A stretch of DNA of 44,828 nt from Novosphingobium panipatense (GCF_002149965.1 NZ_MSQB01000002.1:1-44828); one strand, 5' to 3'; shown: positions 19,456 through 28,579, numbered from the stretch's first letter. A program made the numbers and translations. The notes: a model not told the origin generated them from the sequence alone.

Positions 19456-19484
19456 CCCGCTCGGGCTGAGCTTGTCGAAGCCCC
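19456..19484 (-). repeat. Stem-loop repeat copy D
   Basis: On the minus strand GGGCT-TCGACAAGCTC-AGCCC is followed by GAGCGGG. It is the same element as at 40545, 44645 and 44702, but the stem bases are exchanged while pairing is kept. It lies in the rpoA-rplQ gap. Confidence 0.75.
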
Positions 19485-19512
19485 TCGCCACTCCCGCCAG
19501 CACAAAGAAAAA

Positions 19513-19536
19513 GGCCCCGCGGTTTCCCGCGAGGCC
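19513..19536 (-). terminator. Intrinsic terminator after rpoA
   Basis: Minus strand: GGCC-T-CGCGG, loop GAAA, CCGCG-G-GGCC, then TTTTTCTTTG. The stem has one U-G pair and a GNRA-type loop. It starts about 30 bases after the rpoA stop and separates rpoA from rplQ. Confidence 0.88.
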
Positions 19537-19564
19537 CTCTTCAATTCGGTATCGGGAGAGCCGA

Positions 19565-20632
19565 TCAGCCGAGCAGTTCCTGCTCGAGCTTCTTGGCCAT
19601 CTCTTCGATGTTCTCGGGCGGCCAGCCCGGGATGTCCATGCCGAGGCGCAGGCCCATCGACGAAAGGACTTCCTTGATCTCGTTGAGCGACTTGCGGCCG
19701 AAGTTCGGCGTGCGCAGCATCTCGGCTTCGGTCTTCTGGACCAGGTCGCCGATATAGATGATGTTGTCGTTCTTGAGGCAGTTGGCCGAACGGACCGACA
19801 GTTCCAGCTCGTCCACCTTCTTGAGAAGGTAGCGGTTGAGCTGGTTGGTGTCGCTCTCTTCCGAAGCCGCAGCACCGCCGGCAGCCATGCCGATCATCGG
19901 CGACTGACCCACCGGAGCGATGTCCTCGAAGTGGACGAACAGCGCCAGCTGGTCCTGGAGGATACGCGCGGCATAAGCGACGGCATCTTCAGGCGCCACG
20001 GTGCCGTCGGTCTCGACGGTGAGGCTCAGCTTGTCGTAGTCGAGCTCCTGGCCGATACGGGCGTTCTCGACCTTGTAGCTGACCTGGCGAACCGGCGAGT
20101 AGAGCGAGTCGACCGGGATAAGACCGATCGGCGCATCGACGGGACGGTTCGACACGGCCGGGACGTAGCCCTTGCCGGTGTCGGCGGTCAGTTCCATGTT
20201 GAGCGTCGCACCTTCGTCGAGGTGGCAGATCACGAGGTCCTTGTTCATGACCTCGATGTCACCCGAGACGGCGATGTCGCCAGCCTTCACAGCCGCCGGA
20301 CCCGTGGCCGAAAGCTGGAGACGCTTCGGGCCTTCGCCCTGCATCTTGAGAGCGATCTGCTTGACGTTCAGGACGATGTCCGTGACGTCCTCGCGCACAC
20401 CGGCAAGCGACGAGAATTCGTGCAGCACGTTCTCGATCTTGATCGAGGTGATCGCGGCGCCCTGAAGCGAGGAGAGCAGCACGCGGCGCAGCGCGTTGCC
20501 GAGCGTCAGACCGAAGCCACGCTCCAGCGGTTCGGCGATGAAGGTCGCCTTCAGTTTGGGGTCGGGTCCCGGCTTGATCTCAAGGCTGTTCGGCTTCTTG
20601 AGTTCCTGCCAGTTCTTGATGTTGACAGTCAT
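19565..20632 (-). CDS. rpoA: RNA polymerase alpha subunit
   Basis: 355 residues, in the normal range. The N-terminal assembly domain (about 1-235) begins with an [20 protein letters not shown] segment and has the [14 protein letters not shown] dimer helix. The C-terminal domain carries [17 protein letters not shown], whose Arg-Ser-Ala-Asn is the UP-element DNA contact. It nucleates polymerase assembly and contacts activators. It lies 105 bases after rpsK, so it is probably in the rpsM-rpsK-rpoA unit. A terminator follows directly, and rpsD is absent from this cluster. Confidence 0.98.
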   Translation of the reverse strand: MTVNIKNWQELKKPNSLEIKPGPDPKLKATFIAEPLERGFGLTLGNALRRVLLSSLQGAAITSIKIENVLHEFSSLAGVREDVTDIVLNVKQIALKMQGEGPKRLQLSATGPAAVKAGDIAVSGDIEVMNKDLVICHLDEGATLNMELTADTGKGYVPAVSNRPVDAPIGLIPVDSLYSPVRQVSYKVENARIGQELDYDKLSLTVETDGTVAPEDAVAYAARILQDQLALFVHFEDIAPVGQSPMIGMAAGGAAASEESDTNQLNRYLLKKVDELELSVRSANCLKNDNIIYIGDLVQKTEAEMLRTPNFGRKSLNEIKEVLSSMGLRLGMDIPGWPPENIEEMAKKLEQELLG

Positions 20633-20737
20633 GGACTTCCCCTGGGAGTGATGGCGGTTACGCCCCGAGGCCCGGTGGAGGGGCCTGGGACGTTCCGAAG
20701 CCGGACAGCGACCGGTTCGCCGCCCGGATTAGCTCGA

Positions 20738-21127
20738 TCAGACGCGGCGACGCTTGGAAGGACGCACGCCGTTGTGCGGGATCGGCGTCACATCGCGGAT
20801 CGAGGTAATGGTGAAGCCGACAGCCTGGAGGGCGCGCAGGGCGCTCTCACGGCCCGAACCCGGACCCTTGACTTCGACTTCGAGGGTGCGGACGCCGTGC
20901 TCGGCGGCCTTCTTGCCGGCGTCGTCAGCAGCGACCTGCGCGGCGTAGGGAGTCGACTTGCGGCTGCCCTTGAAGCCCATCATGCCGGCCGAGGACCACG
21001 AGATCGCGTTACCCTGGGCGTCGGTGATGGTCACCATGGTATTGTTGAAGCTTGCATTCACGTGCGCGATGCCGCTCGTGATGTTCTTGCGCTCGCGGCG
21101 CTTAATGCGCTGGGGTTCGCGTGCCAT
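20738..21127 (-). CDS. rpsK: Ribosomal protein S11
   Basis: 129 residues with the full family pattern: [19 protein letters not shown] early, [13 protein letters not shown] in the middle and the basic end [19 protein letters not shown]11 forms part of the platform of the small subunit next to S18 and S21. It is encoded 66 bases after rpsM and is translated from an ATG. Length and sequence are ordinary. Confidence 0.97.
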   Translation of the reverse strand: MAREPQRIKRRERKNITSGIAHVNASFNNTMVTITDAQGNAISWSSAGMMGFKGSRKSTPYAAQVAADDAGKKAAEHGVRTLEVEVKGPGSGRESALRALQAVGFTITSIRDVTPIPHNGVRPSKRRRV

Positions 21128-21193
21128 ATCCGTATATCCTGTCGAAAAATCGCTGGGGGAAACCGATTGGGCCGATTGCTCGACCCAGACGGC

Positions 21194-21562
21194 TTACTTC
21201 TTCTTGCCGGCGATCGGCTTGGCCTTGCCCTTGCGGGTGCGCGCATTGGTATGCGTGCGCTGGCCACGAACCGGCAGGCCCTTGCGGTGACGCAGGCCAC
21301 GGTAGCAAGCGAGGTCCATGAGACGCTTGATGTTCATCGCGGTTTCGCGACGGAGGTCACCTTCAACCGTGTGGTCGGCGTCGATGGTTTCGCGGATCTG
21401 CAGGACTTCGGCGTCCGACAGGTCCTGGATACGGCGGCTGTGATCGATGCCGAGCTTGTCGGCGATTTCGAGAGCCTTGGTACGACCGATACCATGGATG
21501 TAGGTGAGCGCGATGATAACGCGCTTGTTGGTGGGGAGGTTTACCCCGGCAATACGAGCCAC
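21194..21562 (-). CDS. rpsM: Ribosomal protein S13
   Basis: 122 residues beginning [20 protein letters not shown] with a GTG start codon; GGAG stands seven bases upstream. [10 protein letters not shown] and the [21 protein letters not shown] tail are diagnostic. S13 sits in the head of the small subunit and contacts tRNA and L5. It is the first gene of the rpsM-rpsK-rpoA unit. A 328-base upstream spacer holds two promoter-like elements, so the leader is about 150-240 bases. Confidence 0.97.
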   Translation of the reverse strand: MARIAGVNLPTNKRVIIALTYIHGIGRTKALEIADKLGIDHSRRIQDLSDAEVLQIRETIDADHTVEGDLRRETAMNIKRLMDLACYRGLRHRKGLPVRGQRTHTNARTRKGKAKPIAGKKK

Positions 21563-21714
21563 TTAATTCTCCATGCTCCACAGGGAGCGCCCTAGGGACG
21601 ACCCCTATCTCAACGCTTATTCACCCGCCAGGCGTAAATGACAAAGACCGGGCAGGCAGCACACACGATGCCAACGCCTTCCGGTCACAGCCGAAACCTT
21701 TTGAGTGAAGGGCG

Positions 21715-21743
21715 CGCATAAAACGATTCGCAAGGCATGTCAA
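21715..21743 (-). promoter_or_regulatory. rpsM: Candidate rpsM promoter P1 with perfect -35
   Basis: TTGACA (21743-21738), 17 bases, TATGCG (21720-21715), then CGCCC. This has the best -35 in the window. The GC-rich discriminator suggests growth-rate control. Transcription would start about 145 bases before rpsM. Confidence 0.65.
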
Positions 21744-21811
21744 CGCCTGCGAGTTCGTATCGCTCCATCCCGGCCTGCTGTCGAAGCCTGGGAGAGCGGT
21801 CGCACGCGAAC

Positions 21812-21840
21812 CGTTTACCGCATCCGAAAAGTTTAGTCAA
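21812..21840 (-). promoter_or_regulatory. rpsM: Candidate rpsM promoter P2
   Basis: TTGACT (21840-21835), 17 bases, TAAACG (21817-21812). It lies 97 bases upstream of P1 and about 50 bases after the stop of the SRPBCC-like gene. The rest of the 21563-21890 spacer holds no recognisable gene. Confidence 0.5.
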
Positions 21841-21890
21841 AGAAACGACTGTTGTTGCAAGACGATGCGCGCACCGCGGCGCCCAAAGCG

Positions 21891-22469
21891 CTAGTTCGCA
21901 TCCGGCATGAGCCTGCCACCCAGCCTGGCGGCCAATCGTTCGACCTGGGTCTCCAGCACTGCATCGACGGCCGGTGCGATTCGGCCCAGCCCGCCCCCTG
22001 CGCCGCCCCTCATGTATCCGGCAAGGACATATTCGGCGACGATCCGGGTACCGCCCTGCTCTGCCTCCAGACTGAACGTCAAACTACCCTGAATCGCTTC
22101 GGCCTGAAGCGGCCCGAGGGCGCCGCTCATGCGAAGCAGCCTGCCTCTGTCCGAATGGATCACGCGCATGTGCTCTACGCCGCCCTTCCCGGGAAGCGCC
22201 TCGCAAAAGCAACCGCCCGGGCGCGGATCGAGCGTCAGGTTGGTGGCACTACCGGAATAGCTGTGCGCGCCGTCCCACCAGGATGCGGGGACGATCAGAA
22301 CCTGCCAGGCCTTGTCGGGAGGACCGGGCACCGCGGCGACATAACGCAGCACGGCGCCCTGATCCGAAACTTCGGCGACACGCGCCTGCGTGAAGCCACA
22401 TGACGTCAGCCATGCCAGGATGCCTGCCGCCGTTAAGGCGGCCAGGCGAAACGATGCATCCCCTTTCAT
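21891..22469 (-). CDS. SRPBCC-like predicted lipoprotein between adk and rpsM
   Basis: A 192-residue protein not normally part of ribosomal operons. The N-terminal hydrophobic stretch ends LTSCGF, a possible lipobox Cys (residue 24). The remainder reads like an SRPBCC/START-type fold: strands (GAVLRYVAAVPGPPDKAWQV), then PASWWDGAHSYSGSATNLTL, a Gly-rich CFCEALPGKGGVEHMRV segment, and a long C-terminal helix (DAVLETQVERLAARLG). Proteins of this kind bind hydrophobic ligands; no ligand can be named. It lies 39 bases after adk and may ride on the secY-adk transcript. Confidence 0.7.
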   Translation of the reverse strand: MKGDASFRLAALTAAGILAWLTSCGFTQARVAEVSDQGAVLRYVAAVPGPPDKAWQVLIVPASWWDGAHSYSGSATNLTLDPRPGGCFCEALPGKGGVEHMRVIHSDRGRLLRMSGALGPLQAEAIQGSLTFSLEAEQGGTRIVAEYVLAGYMRGGAGGGLGRIAPAVDAVLETQVERLAARLGGRLMPDAN

Positions 22470-22508
22470 CCCAAGCCCCTGATACCGACCGCGTCACGGC
22501 CGAGTATG

Positions 22509-23156
22509 TCAGGACTTGAGAATGGCTTCAATCGCTGTGGAGACTTCGTCCATCTCCGCCATGCCGTCCACTTTGGCGACGATTCCCCGCGCCTCGTAGA
22601 TCGGCAGGATCGGCGCGGTCTTGGCGCGATATTCTGCCAGGCGGGTACGGACGGTTTCCGCATTGTCGTCGGGACGGCGCTTGAATTCCGTCCCGCCGCA
22701 CTTGTCGCAGACGCCCGCCACTTTCGGCTTTTCGAACGTGTCGTGGTAGCCCTTGCCGCAAGTCGCGCAAGTGAAACGACCGGTGATGCGTTCCACCAGC
22801 GCTTCCTCGTCGACTTCGAGTTCGATCACATGATCAAGCTTGCGACCGCGAGCCGACAGAATGCCGTCCAGCGATTCCGCCTGCGCTGCCGTGCGCGGAT
22901 AGCCGTCGAAGATCGCGCCGACATCCGCGCCCATGGCATCGAGTTCGTCACCGATAAGCGCGGAAACGATGGCGTCCGACACCAGCTCGCCACGCTCCAT
23001 CACCGCCTTGGCTTCCAGCCCCGTAGGGGTTCCCGCCTTAACGGCGGCGCGCAGCATGTCGCCGGTCGAAAGCTGGCGCATGCCGTGCTTGTCGACCAGA
23101 CGCTGCGCCTGGGTACCCTTGCCCGCCCCCGGCGGGCCCAACAGGATGATATTCAC
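22509..23156 (-). CDS. adk: Adenylate kinase
   Basis: 215 residues; converts ATP plus AMP to two ADP. The P-loop is GPPGAGKGTQ (residues 7-16). The GYPRT motif holds the AMP-side Arg. The LID domain has the zinc-type four-Cys set CATC...CDKC rather than the Cys-less LID of enterobacteria. The start codon is GTG, with GAGGGG upstream. It follows secY by 32 bases, the common secY-adk pairing. Confidence 0.97.
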   Translation of the reverse strand: MNIILLGPPGAGKGTQAQRLVDKHGMRQLSTGDMLRAAVKAGTPTGLEAKAVMERGELVSDAIVSALIGDELDAMGADVGAIFDGYPRTAAQAESLDGILSARGRKLDHVIELEVDEEALVERITGRFTCATCGKGYHDTFEKPKVAGVCDKCGGTEFKRRPDDNAETVRTRLAEYRAKTAPILPIYEARGIVAKVDGMAEMDEVSTAIEAILKS

Positions 23157-23188
23157 GCCTTACCCCTCATCTGTCCCTGAATGCGCCC

Positions 23189-24556
23189 TCAGCGCATACG
23201 TCCCTTCAACTTCGCCTTCTTGATCAGGTCGCCATACTGATGCGCCAGCAGGTGCGACTGGATCTGGGTAATCGTGTCGACGGTGACGTTGACGACGATC
23301 AGCAGGCTGGTCCCACCCATGAACAACAGCGGCAGACCGGTCATCGAGAGGAAGTACTCGGGAACGGTGCAGACGATGGTCAGGTAGATCGCGCCGATCA
23401 CGGTCACGCGGGTCAACACGTAATCGAGATAGTTCGCGGTGTTCTTGCCCGGACGGATACCGGGAATGAAGCCCCCGTTCTTCTTCAGGTTCTCGGCGGT
23501 CTCTTCGGGATTGAAGACGACTGCGGTGTAGAAGAACGAGAAGAAGATGATGCCGGCTGCGTAGAACAGCATGTAGAGCGGCTTGCCATGCCCAAGGTAC
23601 TGGTTGAGCGCGATCACGATCTTGCCGCCGGTGGTTTCCGGATTCAGCGACTTGCCGGCGAACTGCGTGATGGTCAGCGGCAGCAGCAGCAGCGAGCTGG
23701 CGAAGATCGGCGGGATGACGCCCGCCGTGTTGATCTTGAGCGGCAGGTGGCTGCGATCGGCCTGCATCATGCCCCGCTGGGTCGCGCGCTTGGGATACTG
23801 GATCAGCAGGCGGCGCTGCGCACGCTCGGCGAAGCAGATCATCAGGATCATCGCCACGATCAGCACGATCAGGAAGATGATCAGCAGCGATCCCGTGTCA
23901 CCGGCGCTATAGGCCTGGCCGACGTTGCTGGCGAAAGTCGGCATCTGCGCGACGATACCCGCCATGATGATCAGCGATACGCCGTTGCCGATACCGCGCG
24001 AGGTGATCTGCTCCCCCAGCCACAGCAGGAACATCGTGCCGCCCACCAGCGAGATCACGGCGCCGATGCGGAACACCAGGCCCGGATCGACTACGGCCTG
24101 AAGACCGCTGGACGCACCGTAAGCCTCGAGGCTTACCGCCAGGAACCAGCCCTGGATCGCGCAAAGCAGCACGGCGCCGTAGCGCGTGTACTGGTTCAGC
24201 TTCTTGCGTCCGGCTTCGCCTTCCTTCTTCAGCGCCACCAGCGCCGGGTGAAGGGAAGCGGCCAGCTGCACCACGATCGAGCTGGTGATGTAAGGCATCA
24301 CGCCGAGCGCGATCAGGCTCATGCGCGACAGCGAACCACCGGAGAAGGTGTTGAACAGGTCGAGAATGCCGCCCTGGGTCTTGCTGTAAAGCTGCGAGAG
24401 AATCAGCGGATTGACGCCGGGCAGCGGAACGAAGCTCAGGAATCGGAAAACGATCAGCGCGCCGATCGTGAACCAGATTCGGTTCTTGAGCTCGGTCGCC
24501 TTCGAGAAATTGGCCAGACTCAGGGTGCTGGCGATATTGTCGGCGCGTGAAGCCAT
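23189..24556 (-). CDS. secY: Protein translocase channel subunit SecY
   Basis: 455 residues with ten predicted membrane helices; forms the protein-conducting channel with SecE and SecG. The plug and first helices (FRFLSFVPLPGVNP), the lateral-gate region IQGWFLAVSLEAYG and the cytosolic loop GMMQADRSHLPLKINTAGVIPPI are all typical. The ATG at 24556 follows a 207-base spacer after rplO that contains a terminator-like hairpin and a repeat copy. secY is therefore not tightly joined to rplO as it is in enterobacteria. Confidence 0.97.
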   Translation of the reverse strand: MASRADNIASTLSLANFSKATELKNRIWFTIGALIVFRFLSFVPLPGVNPLILSQLYSKTQGGILDLFNTFSGGSLSRMSLIALGVMPYITSSIVVQLAASLHPALVALKKEGEAGRKKLNQYTRYGAVLLCAIQGWFLAVSLEAYGASSGLQAVVDPGLVFRIGAVISLVGGTMFLLWLGEQITSRGIGNGVSLIIMAGIVAQMPTFASNVGQAYSAGDTGSLLIIFLIVLIVAMILMICFAERAQRRLLIQYPKRATQRGMMQADRSHLPLKINTAGVIPPIFASSLLLLPLTITQFAGKSLNPETTGGKIVIALNQYLGHGKPLYMLFYAAGIIFFSFFYTAVVFNPEETAENLKKNGGFIPGIRPGKNTANYLDYVLTRVTVIGAIYLTIVCTVPEYFLSMTGLPLLFMGGTSLLIVVNVTVDTITQIQSHLLAHQYGDLIKKAKLKGRMR

Positions 24557-24593
24557 GACGATTTGTAAAGCCTCGATAGTCGGTTCGGGTCCA

Positions 24594-24622
24594 GCCTTAG
24601 CGACTGCGTTCAGGCTTGTCGA
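24594..24622 (-). promoter_or_regulatory. secY: Possible secY promoter overlapping a repeat
   Basis: TCGACA (24622-24617), 17 bases, TAAGGC (24599-24594). The -35-like box lies inside the repeat at 24609-24627. Only the spacing and -10 resemble the other ribosomal promoters. Confidence 0.3.
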
Positions 24623-24627
24623 ACCCC
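24609..24627 (-). repeat. Stem-loop repeat copy E
   Basis: On the minus strand GTTC-GACAAGCCT-GAAC keeps the TCGACAAGC core, with a different but still paired stem. It is shorter than the other copies and lies in the rplO-secY gap. Confidence 0.5.
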
Positions 24628-24703
24628 GGTTCTGGTCGGTCCGCTCATATAGACATTCACGCCGCGTCTGGAAGACCTGCCGCCTGCATGCAGTCCGAAT
24701 GAA

Positions 24704-24735
24704 GAGAGGGCGAAGCGCATGGCGCCCGCCCTCTC
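24704..24735 (-). terminator. Terminator-like hairpin after rplO
   Basis: GAGAGGGCG and CGCCCTCTC form nine perfect pairs about 30 bases after the rplO stop; minus-strand G-U pairs extend the stem. The tail TTCATTC is only moderately T-rich. Confidence 0.6.
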
Positions 24736-24763
24736 CTTATGAGCTTATCGCGGTTGCGATGCC

Positions 24764-25243
24764 TCAGGCCTCGGCTGCTTCCTTGGCGGGAAGAATCACC
24801 GAACCACCGGCCTTTTCCACCGCAGCAACGGCGCTCTTCGAAGCACCGGCAACGTTGAACTCGACCTTTTCGGTCAGTTCACCCTTGGCGAGGAGGCGAA
24901 CGCCATCCTTGCCGCCACGGGCCAGGCCGGCGGCCTGGAGAACAGCGTGATCGACGACGCCCGAGATGTCGAGCTTGCCGGTTTCGATCGCCTTCTGGAT
25001 CATGCCCAGATTCACTTCTGCGTAGTCCTTGGCGAACTTCTTGTTTGAGAAGCCGCGCTTCGGAAGACGCATGTGAAGCGGCATCTGGCCGCCTTCGAAG
25101 CCGTTGATCGAAACGCCCGAACGTGCCTTTGCACCCTTCTGGCCGCGGCCGGCAGTCTTGCCCTTGCCCGAGCCGATGCCACGGCCGACGCGGATACGAC
25201 GGTGACGGGCGCCAGCGTTGTCGCGGATATCATTCAGTTTCAT
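24764..25243 (-). CDS. rplO: Ribosomal protein L15
   Basis: 159 residues starting [20 protein letters not shown]; the [17 protein letters not shown] and [17 protein letters not shown] segments are diagnostic of L15, an early large-subunit assembly protein. ATG 25243 is used; an upstream GTG would add three residues only. A terminator follows and a promoter-like element precedes. A lipoprotein gene separates it from rpmD, so rplO may be transcribed alone. Confidence 0.97.
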   Translation of the reverse strand: MKLNDIRDNAGARHRRIRVGRGIGSGKGKTAGRGQKGAKARSGVSINGFEGGQMPLHMRLPKRGFSNKKFAKDYAEVNLGMIQKAIETGKLDISGVVDHAVLQAAGLARGGKDGVRLLAKGELTEKVEFNVAGASKSAVAAVEKAGGSVILPAKEAAEA

Positions 25244-25289
25244 AGTCTGCACTCGCTTTCGCTTTTAGTCGCGCTAATAGGAATGGGCG

Positions 25290-25318
25290 CCCATAGGGGA
25301 AGCAGGGGGCGATGTCAC
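25290..25318 (-). promoter_or_regulatory. rplO: Candidate rplO promoter
   Basis: GTGACA (25318-25313), 17 bases, TATGGG (25295-25290), then CGCCC. It is very close to rpsM P1 in its -10 and discriminator. Transcription would begin about 40 bases before rplO and partly inside the 100-base gap after the lipoprotein gene. Confidence 0.5.
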
Positions 25319-25352
25319 CCCTGAATCCGCACCCGGTTTTCGCGCCGGAGCC

Positions 25353-26645
25353 TCAGCTTCCCCGGAGACGGATGACGAGTTTCGCCTCGCCGGAAACAGT
25401 GCGCCCTTCGGGATCCCGCGCCGGATTCCACTTGAGCTGCTCCTGCCCCAGCTTGCAGATGTCCTTATCGAACTCTGCGGAAACGGTTTTCGGCTCGAAC
25501 GCGCAGTGCTTTATCTGTCCTTTGGGATCCAGCGAGAACTTCAACTCGTGCCGCGTCATCGAATCCTTGTTGAATATGTCGCCATAGCGCTCGCCCAGCT
25601 TCCGCAGCTCGCCATTGAATGCGGCCTTGTTGCCGTCGGGAAGCGCAGGATCTTCGGCCAGGGCGGCGTAGTCCTGCTCCGGCACCAAGGCCTTCATCCG
25701 CAGGACCATGGCGATCCAGGACCGCGCGCGGGCGATCTGCATCGGCGAATCGCGATCGACCAGCGCCTGGCATTGCGCACCGGACGGGCTCGCATGCTGC
25801 GACAGCAAGTACCTGGCCGCCGCGTCCCGATGATAGGCGATGGCCCAGGCCAGCGGCGTCATCCCGAACAAGTCGGGCGAATCGATGGTAGTGGGCGCAT
25901 CGAGGGCGTCCCCCGTCGCGTCCGCTGACGGTGTCTCTTCGATGAGCCTCCGCAGCGCCGCGACATTGCCCCGCCGCGCGGCATCGGCCAACGTCGCATT
26001 CTCCGGCAAGGGTCCGAGATCGGCGTAGCCATAGGAGCGACCGGCGATCTTCGACGCAGGAGCGGCGACCGCCCTGCCCGCTTTCGCGCCTTCCTTGTCC
26101 TCCAGCTCATCACCCGCGACGGCACGGCAGACGTCGCGATAGGGATAGGCCGGGTCGGCAATCAGTGTCTCGTTGAAGGTCCGCGCGAAATCACCGAGCT
26201 TGTCTTCGCTCTCACCGGCGGCTTCCGTTCCGGTTGCTTCGGGCGTCGGCGTGGGCGACGGTTCTTCGCCGAAATAGGTGACGACGCGGGCCATGCGCGG
26301 CGACAGTCCACCGCGCAGCACACATTGCGCGCCGAATTCGCTGGTATCGATGCCATCCAGCGTTACGGCGGCCACGAGGCGGAAATCACCGGCAGCGGCG
26401 GCCTTGCGGGCCTCCGCGACGGGATCGGCCTGACCGGCGGCCAGCAGCGCCTTGAGCGCCTTGTCCGCCAGACGATCGCGTTCGAGCGTGGCGGGATCCG
26501 CCAGCGGATCGTTGCAGGCCGGCTCGGCTGCCGGGCTCTCCTGCACATAAGTTTCGCCGTTGTCGCTTGGCTCGCTGCCGTCACAGCCGGAGACAGCGAG
26601 GGCGGCCAGGCACATGGTAGAGGCCGCGATGGTCCTGCGAAGCAA
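25353..26645 (-). CDS. Ankyrin-type lipoprotein inserted between rpmD and rplO
   Basis: A 430-residue predicted lipoprotein. I start at TTG 26645, because GGGGGA stands just upstream and translation then gives a compact signal, MLRRTIAASTMCLAALAVSGC, with a lipobox before Cys; an ATG at 26699 would add 18 non-signal residues. Residues about 205-290 hold at least two ankyrin-like units (NATLADAARRGNVAALRRLI and LFGMTPLAWAIAYHRDAAAR). A linker near residues 130-150 is rich in Pro, Thr and Glu. The last 100 residues resemble a TonB C-terminal-like fold (FSLDPKGQIKHCAF...VIRLRG) but this is uncertain. Its function is unknown; it is not a translation protein. Confidence 0.72.
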   Translation of the reverse strand: MLRRTIAASTMCLAALAVSGCDGSEPSDNGETYVQESPAAEPACNDPLADPATLERDRLADKALKALLAAGQADPVAEARKAAAAGDFRLVAAVTLDGIDTSEFGAQCVLRGGLSPRMARVVTYFGEEPSPTPTPEATGTEAAGESEDKLGDFARTFNETLIADPAYPYRDVCRAVAGDELEDKEGAKAGRAVAAPASKIAGRSYGYADLGPLPENATLADAARRGNVAALRRLIEETPSADATGDALDAPTTIDSPDLFGMTPLAWAIAYHRDAAARYLLSQHASPSGAQCQALVDRDSPMQIARARSWIAMVLRMKALVPEQDYAALAEDPALPDGNKAAFNGELRKLGERYGDIFNKDSMTRHELKFSLDPKGQIKHCAFEPKTVSAEFDKDICKLGQEQLKWNPARDPEGRTVSGEAKLVIRLRGS

Positions 26646-26761
26646 TGTATCCCCCAGGGAAATCCAGATCCGGCCGCACCTAGCATAAGTCATGGGCACA
26701 AGTCATGGGCAGATGGAAAGTCGGAGGCGCAGCCACGCACAGATTTTGAGCCCAAATGAGA

Positions 26762-26789
26762 AAGGCCCCGGCGTTTCCGCCAGGGCCTT
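26762..26789 (-). terminator. Intrinsic terminator after rpmD
   Basis: Minus strand: AAGGCCC-T-GGCG, loop GAAA, CGCC-G-GGGCCTT, followed by TCTCATTT. One U-G pair and a GNRA-type loop, as after rpoA and tuf. It lies 28 bases after the rpmD stop and separates the ribosomal genes from the lipoprotein gene. Confidence 0.85.
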
Positions 26790-26817
26790 CCTTGTTATCG
26801 TGCCTGAAGCAGGTCGA

Positions 26818-26994
26818 TCAGTCGATCACCGCAACCATGTGCGGCAGCTTGGCGATCGCACCGCGGACTTCCGGGGTGTCTTCGCGCTCGACGACCTTGT
26901 GCATCTTGCCGAGGCCAAGACCGATGAGGATCTTCTTCTGGCTCTCGGGGCGACGGATCGGCGAACCGATCTGCTTGATCTTGATCTTCGCCAT
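26818..26994 (-). CDS. rpmD: Ribosomal protein L30
   Basis: A 58-residue protein, [20 protein letters not shown] followed by [20 protein letters not shown], which is the standard short bacterial L30. It ends PHMVAVID and TGA. The gene lies seven bases after rpsE and is the last of the rplN unit, because a terminator follows at once. Confidence 0.96.
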   Translation of the reverse strand: MAKIKIKQIGSPIRRPESQKKILIGLGLGKMHKVVEREDTPEVRGAIAKLPHMVAVID

Positions 26995-27000
26995 GACTGA

Positions 27001-27705
27001 TTACTCCGCGATGGCTTCGGCAGCGGCTTCCGCCTCTGCCTCGCTGGCGCCGCCACGACCCAGAAGGTCGGCGACCTTCTTGCCACGACGCTGGGCAACC
27101 GACTTCGGCGAAGTCTGGTTGGTCAGCGCATCGAAGGTGGCGCGGATCATGTTGTACGGGTTCGAGGTGCCGACCGACTTGGTCACGACGTCAGCGACGC
27201 CGAGGCTTTCGAACACGGCGCGCATCGGACCACCGGCGATGATGCCCGTACCGGCCGGAGCCGTGCGGACGTTCACCTTGCCGGCGCCGAAGTGGCCACG
27301 GCCGTCGTGGTGAAGGGTACGACCTTCCTTAAGCGGCACGCGGACCATCTTCTTCTTTGCAGAAGCAGTGGCCTTGGTGATCGCCTCGGGAACTTCGCGA
27401 GCCTTGGCGTGGCCGAAGCCGACGCGGCCCTTGCCGTCGCCAACGACGACGAGAGCTGCGAAACCGAAGCGCTTGCCGCCCTTCACGGTCTTCGAAACGC
27501 GGTTGATGTGGACGAGCTTCTCGATGAGCTCCTCGCCCTGTTCTTCCTCGTTGTTGCCACGACCGCCACGGCGGTCGTCGCGACGGCCACGGCCGCCACG
27601 CTCGCCGCGTTCGCCACGGCCGCGACCGCGACCGCGACCTTCACGGACTTCCTGGCCTTCAGCAGCCGGGACGTCGGTCTGGATTTCGGTGTTTTCGTCA
27701 GCCAT
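27001..27705 (-). CDS. rpsE: Ribosomal protein S5 with a long RG-rich N-terminal extension
   Basis: 234 residues, about 55-65 longer than typical S5. The conserved core starts near [19 protein letters not shown] and contains [19 protein letters not shown] and [17 protein letters not shown]. Before it, residues about 21-52 are an arginine-glycine-rich run ([20 protein letters not shown]), followed by an acidic patch NNEEEQGEE. The C-terminus also has an Ala/Glu tail. S5 acts in decoding accuracy and mRNA entry. The extension resembles RGG RNA-binding segments, but its role is unknown. It lies 2 bases after rplR. Confidence 0.96.
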   Translation of the reverse strand: MADENTEIQTDVPAAEGQEVREGRGRGRGRGERGERGGRGRRDDRRGGRGNNEEEQGEELIEKLVHINRVSKTVKGGKRFGFAALVVVGDGKGRVGFGHAKAREVPEAITKATASAKKKMVRVPLKEGRTLHHDGRGHFGAGKVNVRTAPAGTGIIAGGPMRAVFESLGVADVVTKSVGTSNPYNMIRATFDALTNQTSPKSVAQRRGKKVADLLGRGGASEAEAEAAAEAIAE

Positions 27706-27707
27706 GA

Positions 27708-28046
27708 TCAGAACTCCAGCCCGCCTTCACGGGCGGCTTCGGCCAGCGCCTTGACGCGGCCATGGAAGAGGAAACCGCCACGGTCGAACACGACCGAGGT
27801 GATGCCCGCCTTCTTGGCGGCCTCGGCGAGTTCCTTGCCAACGCGCACTGCGGCATCGGTGTCGGTGCCCTTGGCGCCAAGCGTGTTGGCGGCAGCTACG
27901 GTGTGGCCCTGCGCATCGTCGATGATCTGCGCATAGATGTGACGGCCGGTACGGTGTACCGACAGACGGGGACGACCACCCGCACGGGCCTTGAGGGCGG
28001 TGCGGACGCGCCGGCGACGGCGCTCGAAAAGGGAAAGCTTGGCCAT
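27708..28046 (-). CDS. rplR: Ribosomal protein L18
   Basis: 112 residues; core motif [20 protein letters not shown] and the end [13 protein letters not shown] are typical. L18 binds 5S rRNA with L5. The start codon overlaps the rplF stop by one base (TAATG), so translation is coupled. Length and sequence are ordinary. Confidence 0.97.
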   Translation of the reverse strand: MAKLSLFERRRRRVRTALKARAGGRPRLSVHRTGRHIYAQIIDDAQGHTVAAANTLGAKGTDTDAAVRVGKELAEAAKKAGITSVVFDRGGFLFHGRVKALAEAAREGGLEF

Positions 28047-28579
28047 TACTTCTTCTTCCCTTCCTTGCGGAAGATGAATTCGCCGCGGTACTTGATGCCC
28101 TTGCCCTTGTAAGGCTCGGGCTTGCGCCAGCGACGGATCTCGGCCGCGAGCTGGCCGACCTTCTGCTTGTCGATACCCGAGATCTCGACCGTGGTGTTAT
28201 CCGGGGTCTTGACCTCGATGCCTTCCGGCACGGCGATGTCGACGTCGTGCGAGTAACCGAGCTGCAGCTTCAGGTTCTTGCCCTGAGCCGCGGCGCGGTA
28301 GCCGACGCCCTTGATCTCGAGGACCTTGGTGAAGCCGCTGGTGACGCCTTCAACGAGGTTCGAGACGAGGGTGCGCTGCATGCCCCAGTGGCTGCGGGCA
28401 GCCTTGGTCTGGTTGGCAGGCTGAACGGCGATCGCACCTTCTTCGACTTCGTAAGTCACGAGGTCCGACAGACCCATGGTCAGGGTGCCCTTGGGGCCCT
28501 TCACCGAGAGGGTGCCGTTATCGATGGCGGCAGTGACCCCGCCAGGGATCACAACCGGCTTCTTGCCGATGCGGCTCAT
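28046..28579 (-). CDS. rplF: Ribosomal protein L6
   Basis: 177 residues, starting [20 protein letters not shown] and carrying the late motif [19 protein letters not shown], the L6 signature. L6 lies near the factor-binding site of the large subunit. Both ends overlap neighbours by one base (TAATG with rpsH and rplR), showing a tightly coupled block. Confidence 0.97.
   Translation of the reverse strand: MSRIGKKPVVIPGGVTAAIDNGTLSVKGPKGTLTMGLSDLVTYEVEEGAIAVQPANQTKAARSHWGMQRTLVSNLVEGVTSGFTKVLEIKGVGYRAAAQGKNLKLQLGYSHDVDIAVPEGIEVKTPDNTTVEISGIDKQKVGQLAAEIRRWRKPEPYKGKGIKYRGEFIFRKEGKKK

Noticed and set aside
21771..21793. A sixth copy of the stem-loop repeat (CTGTCGAAGCC)
   Set aside because: Only part of the core matches and the stem is not convincingly paired.
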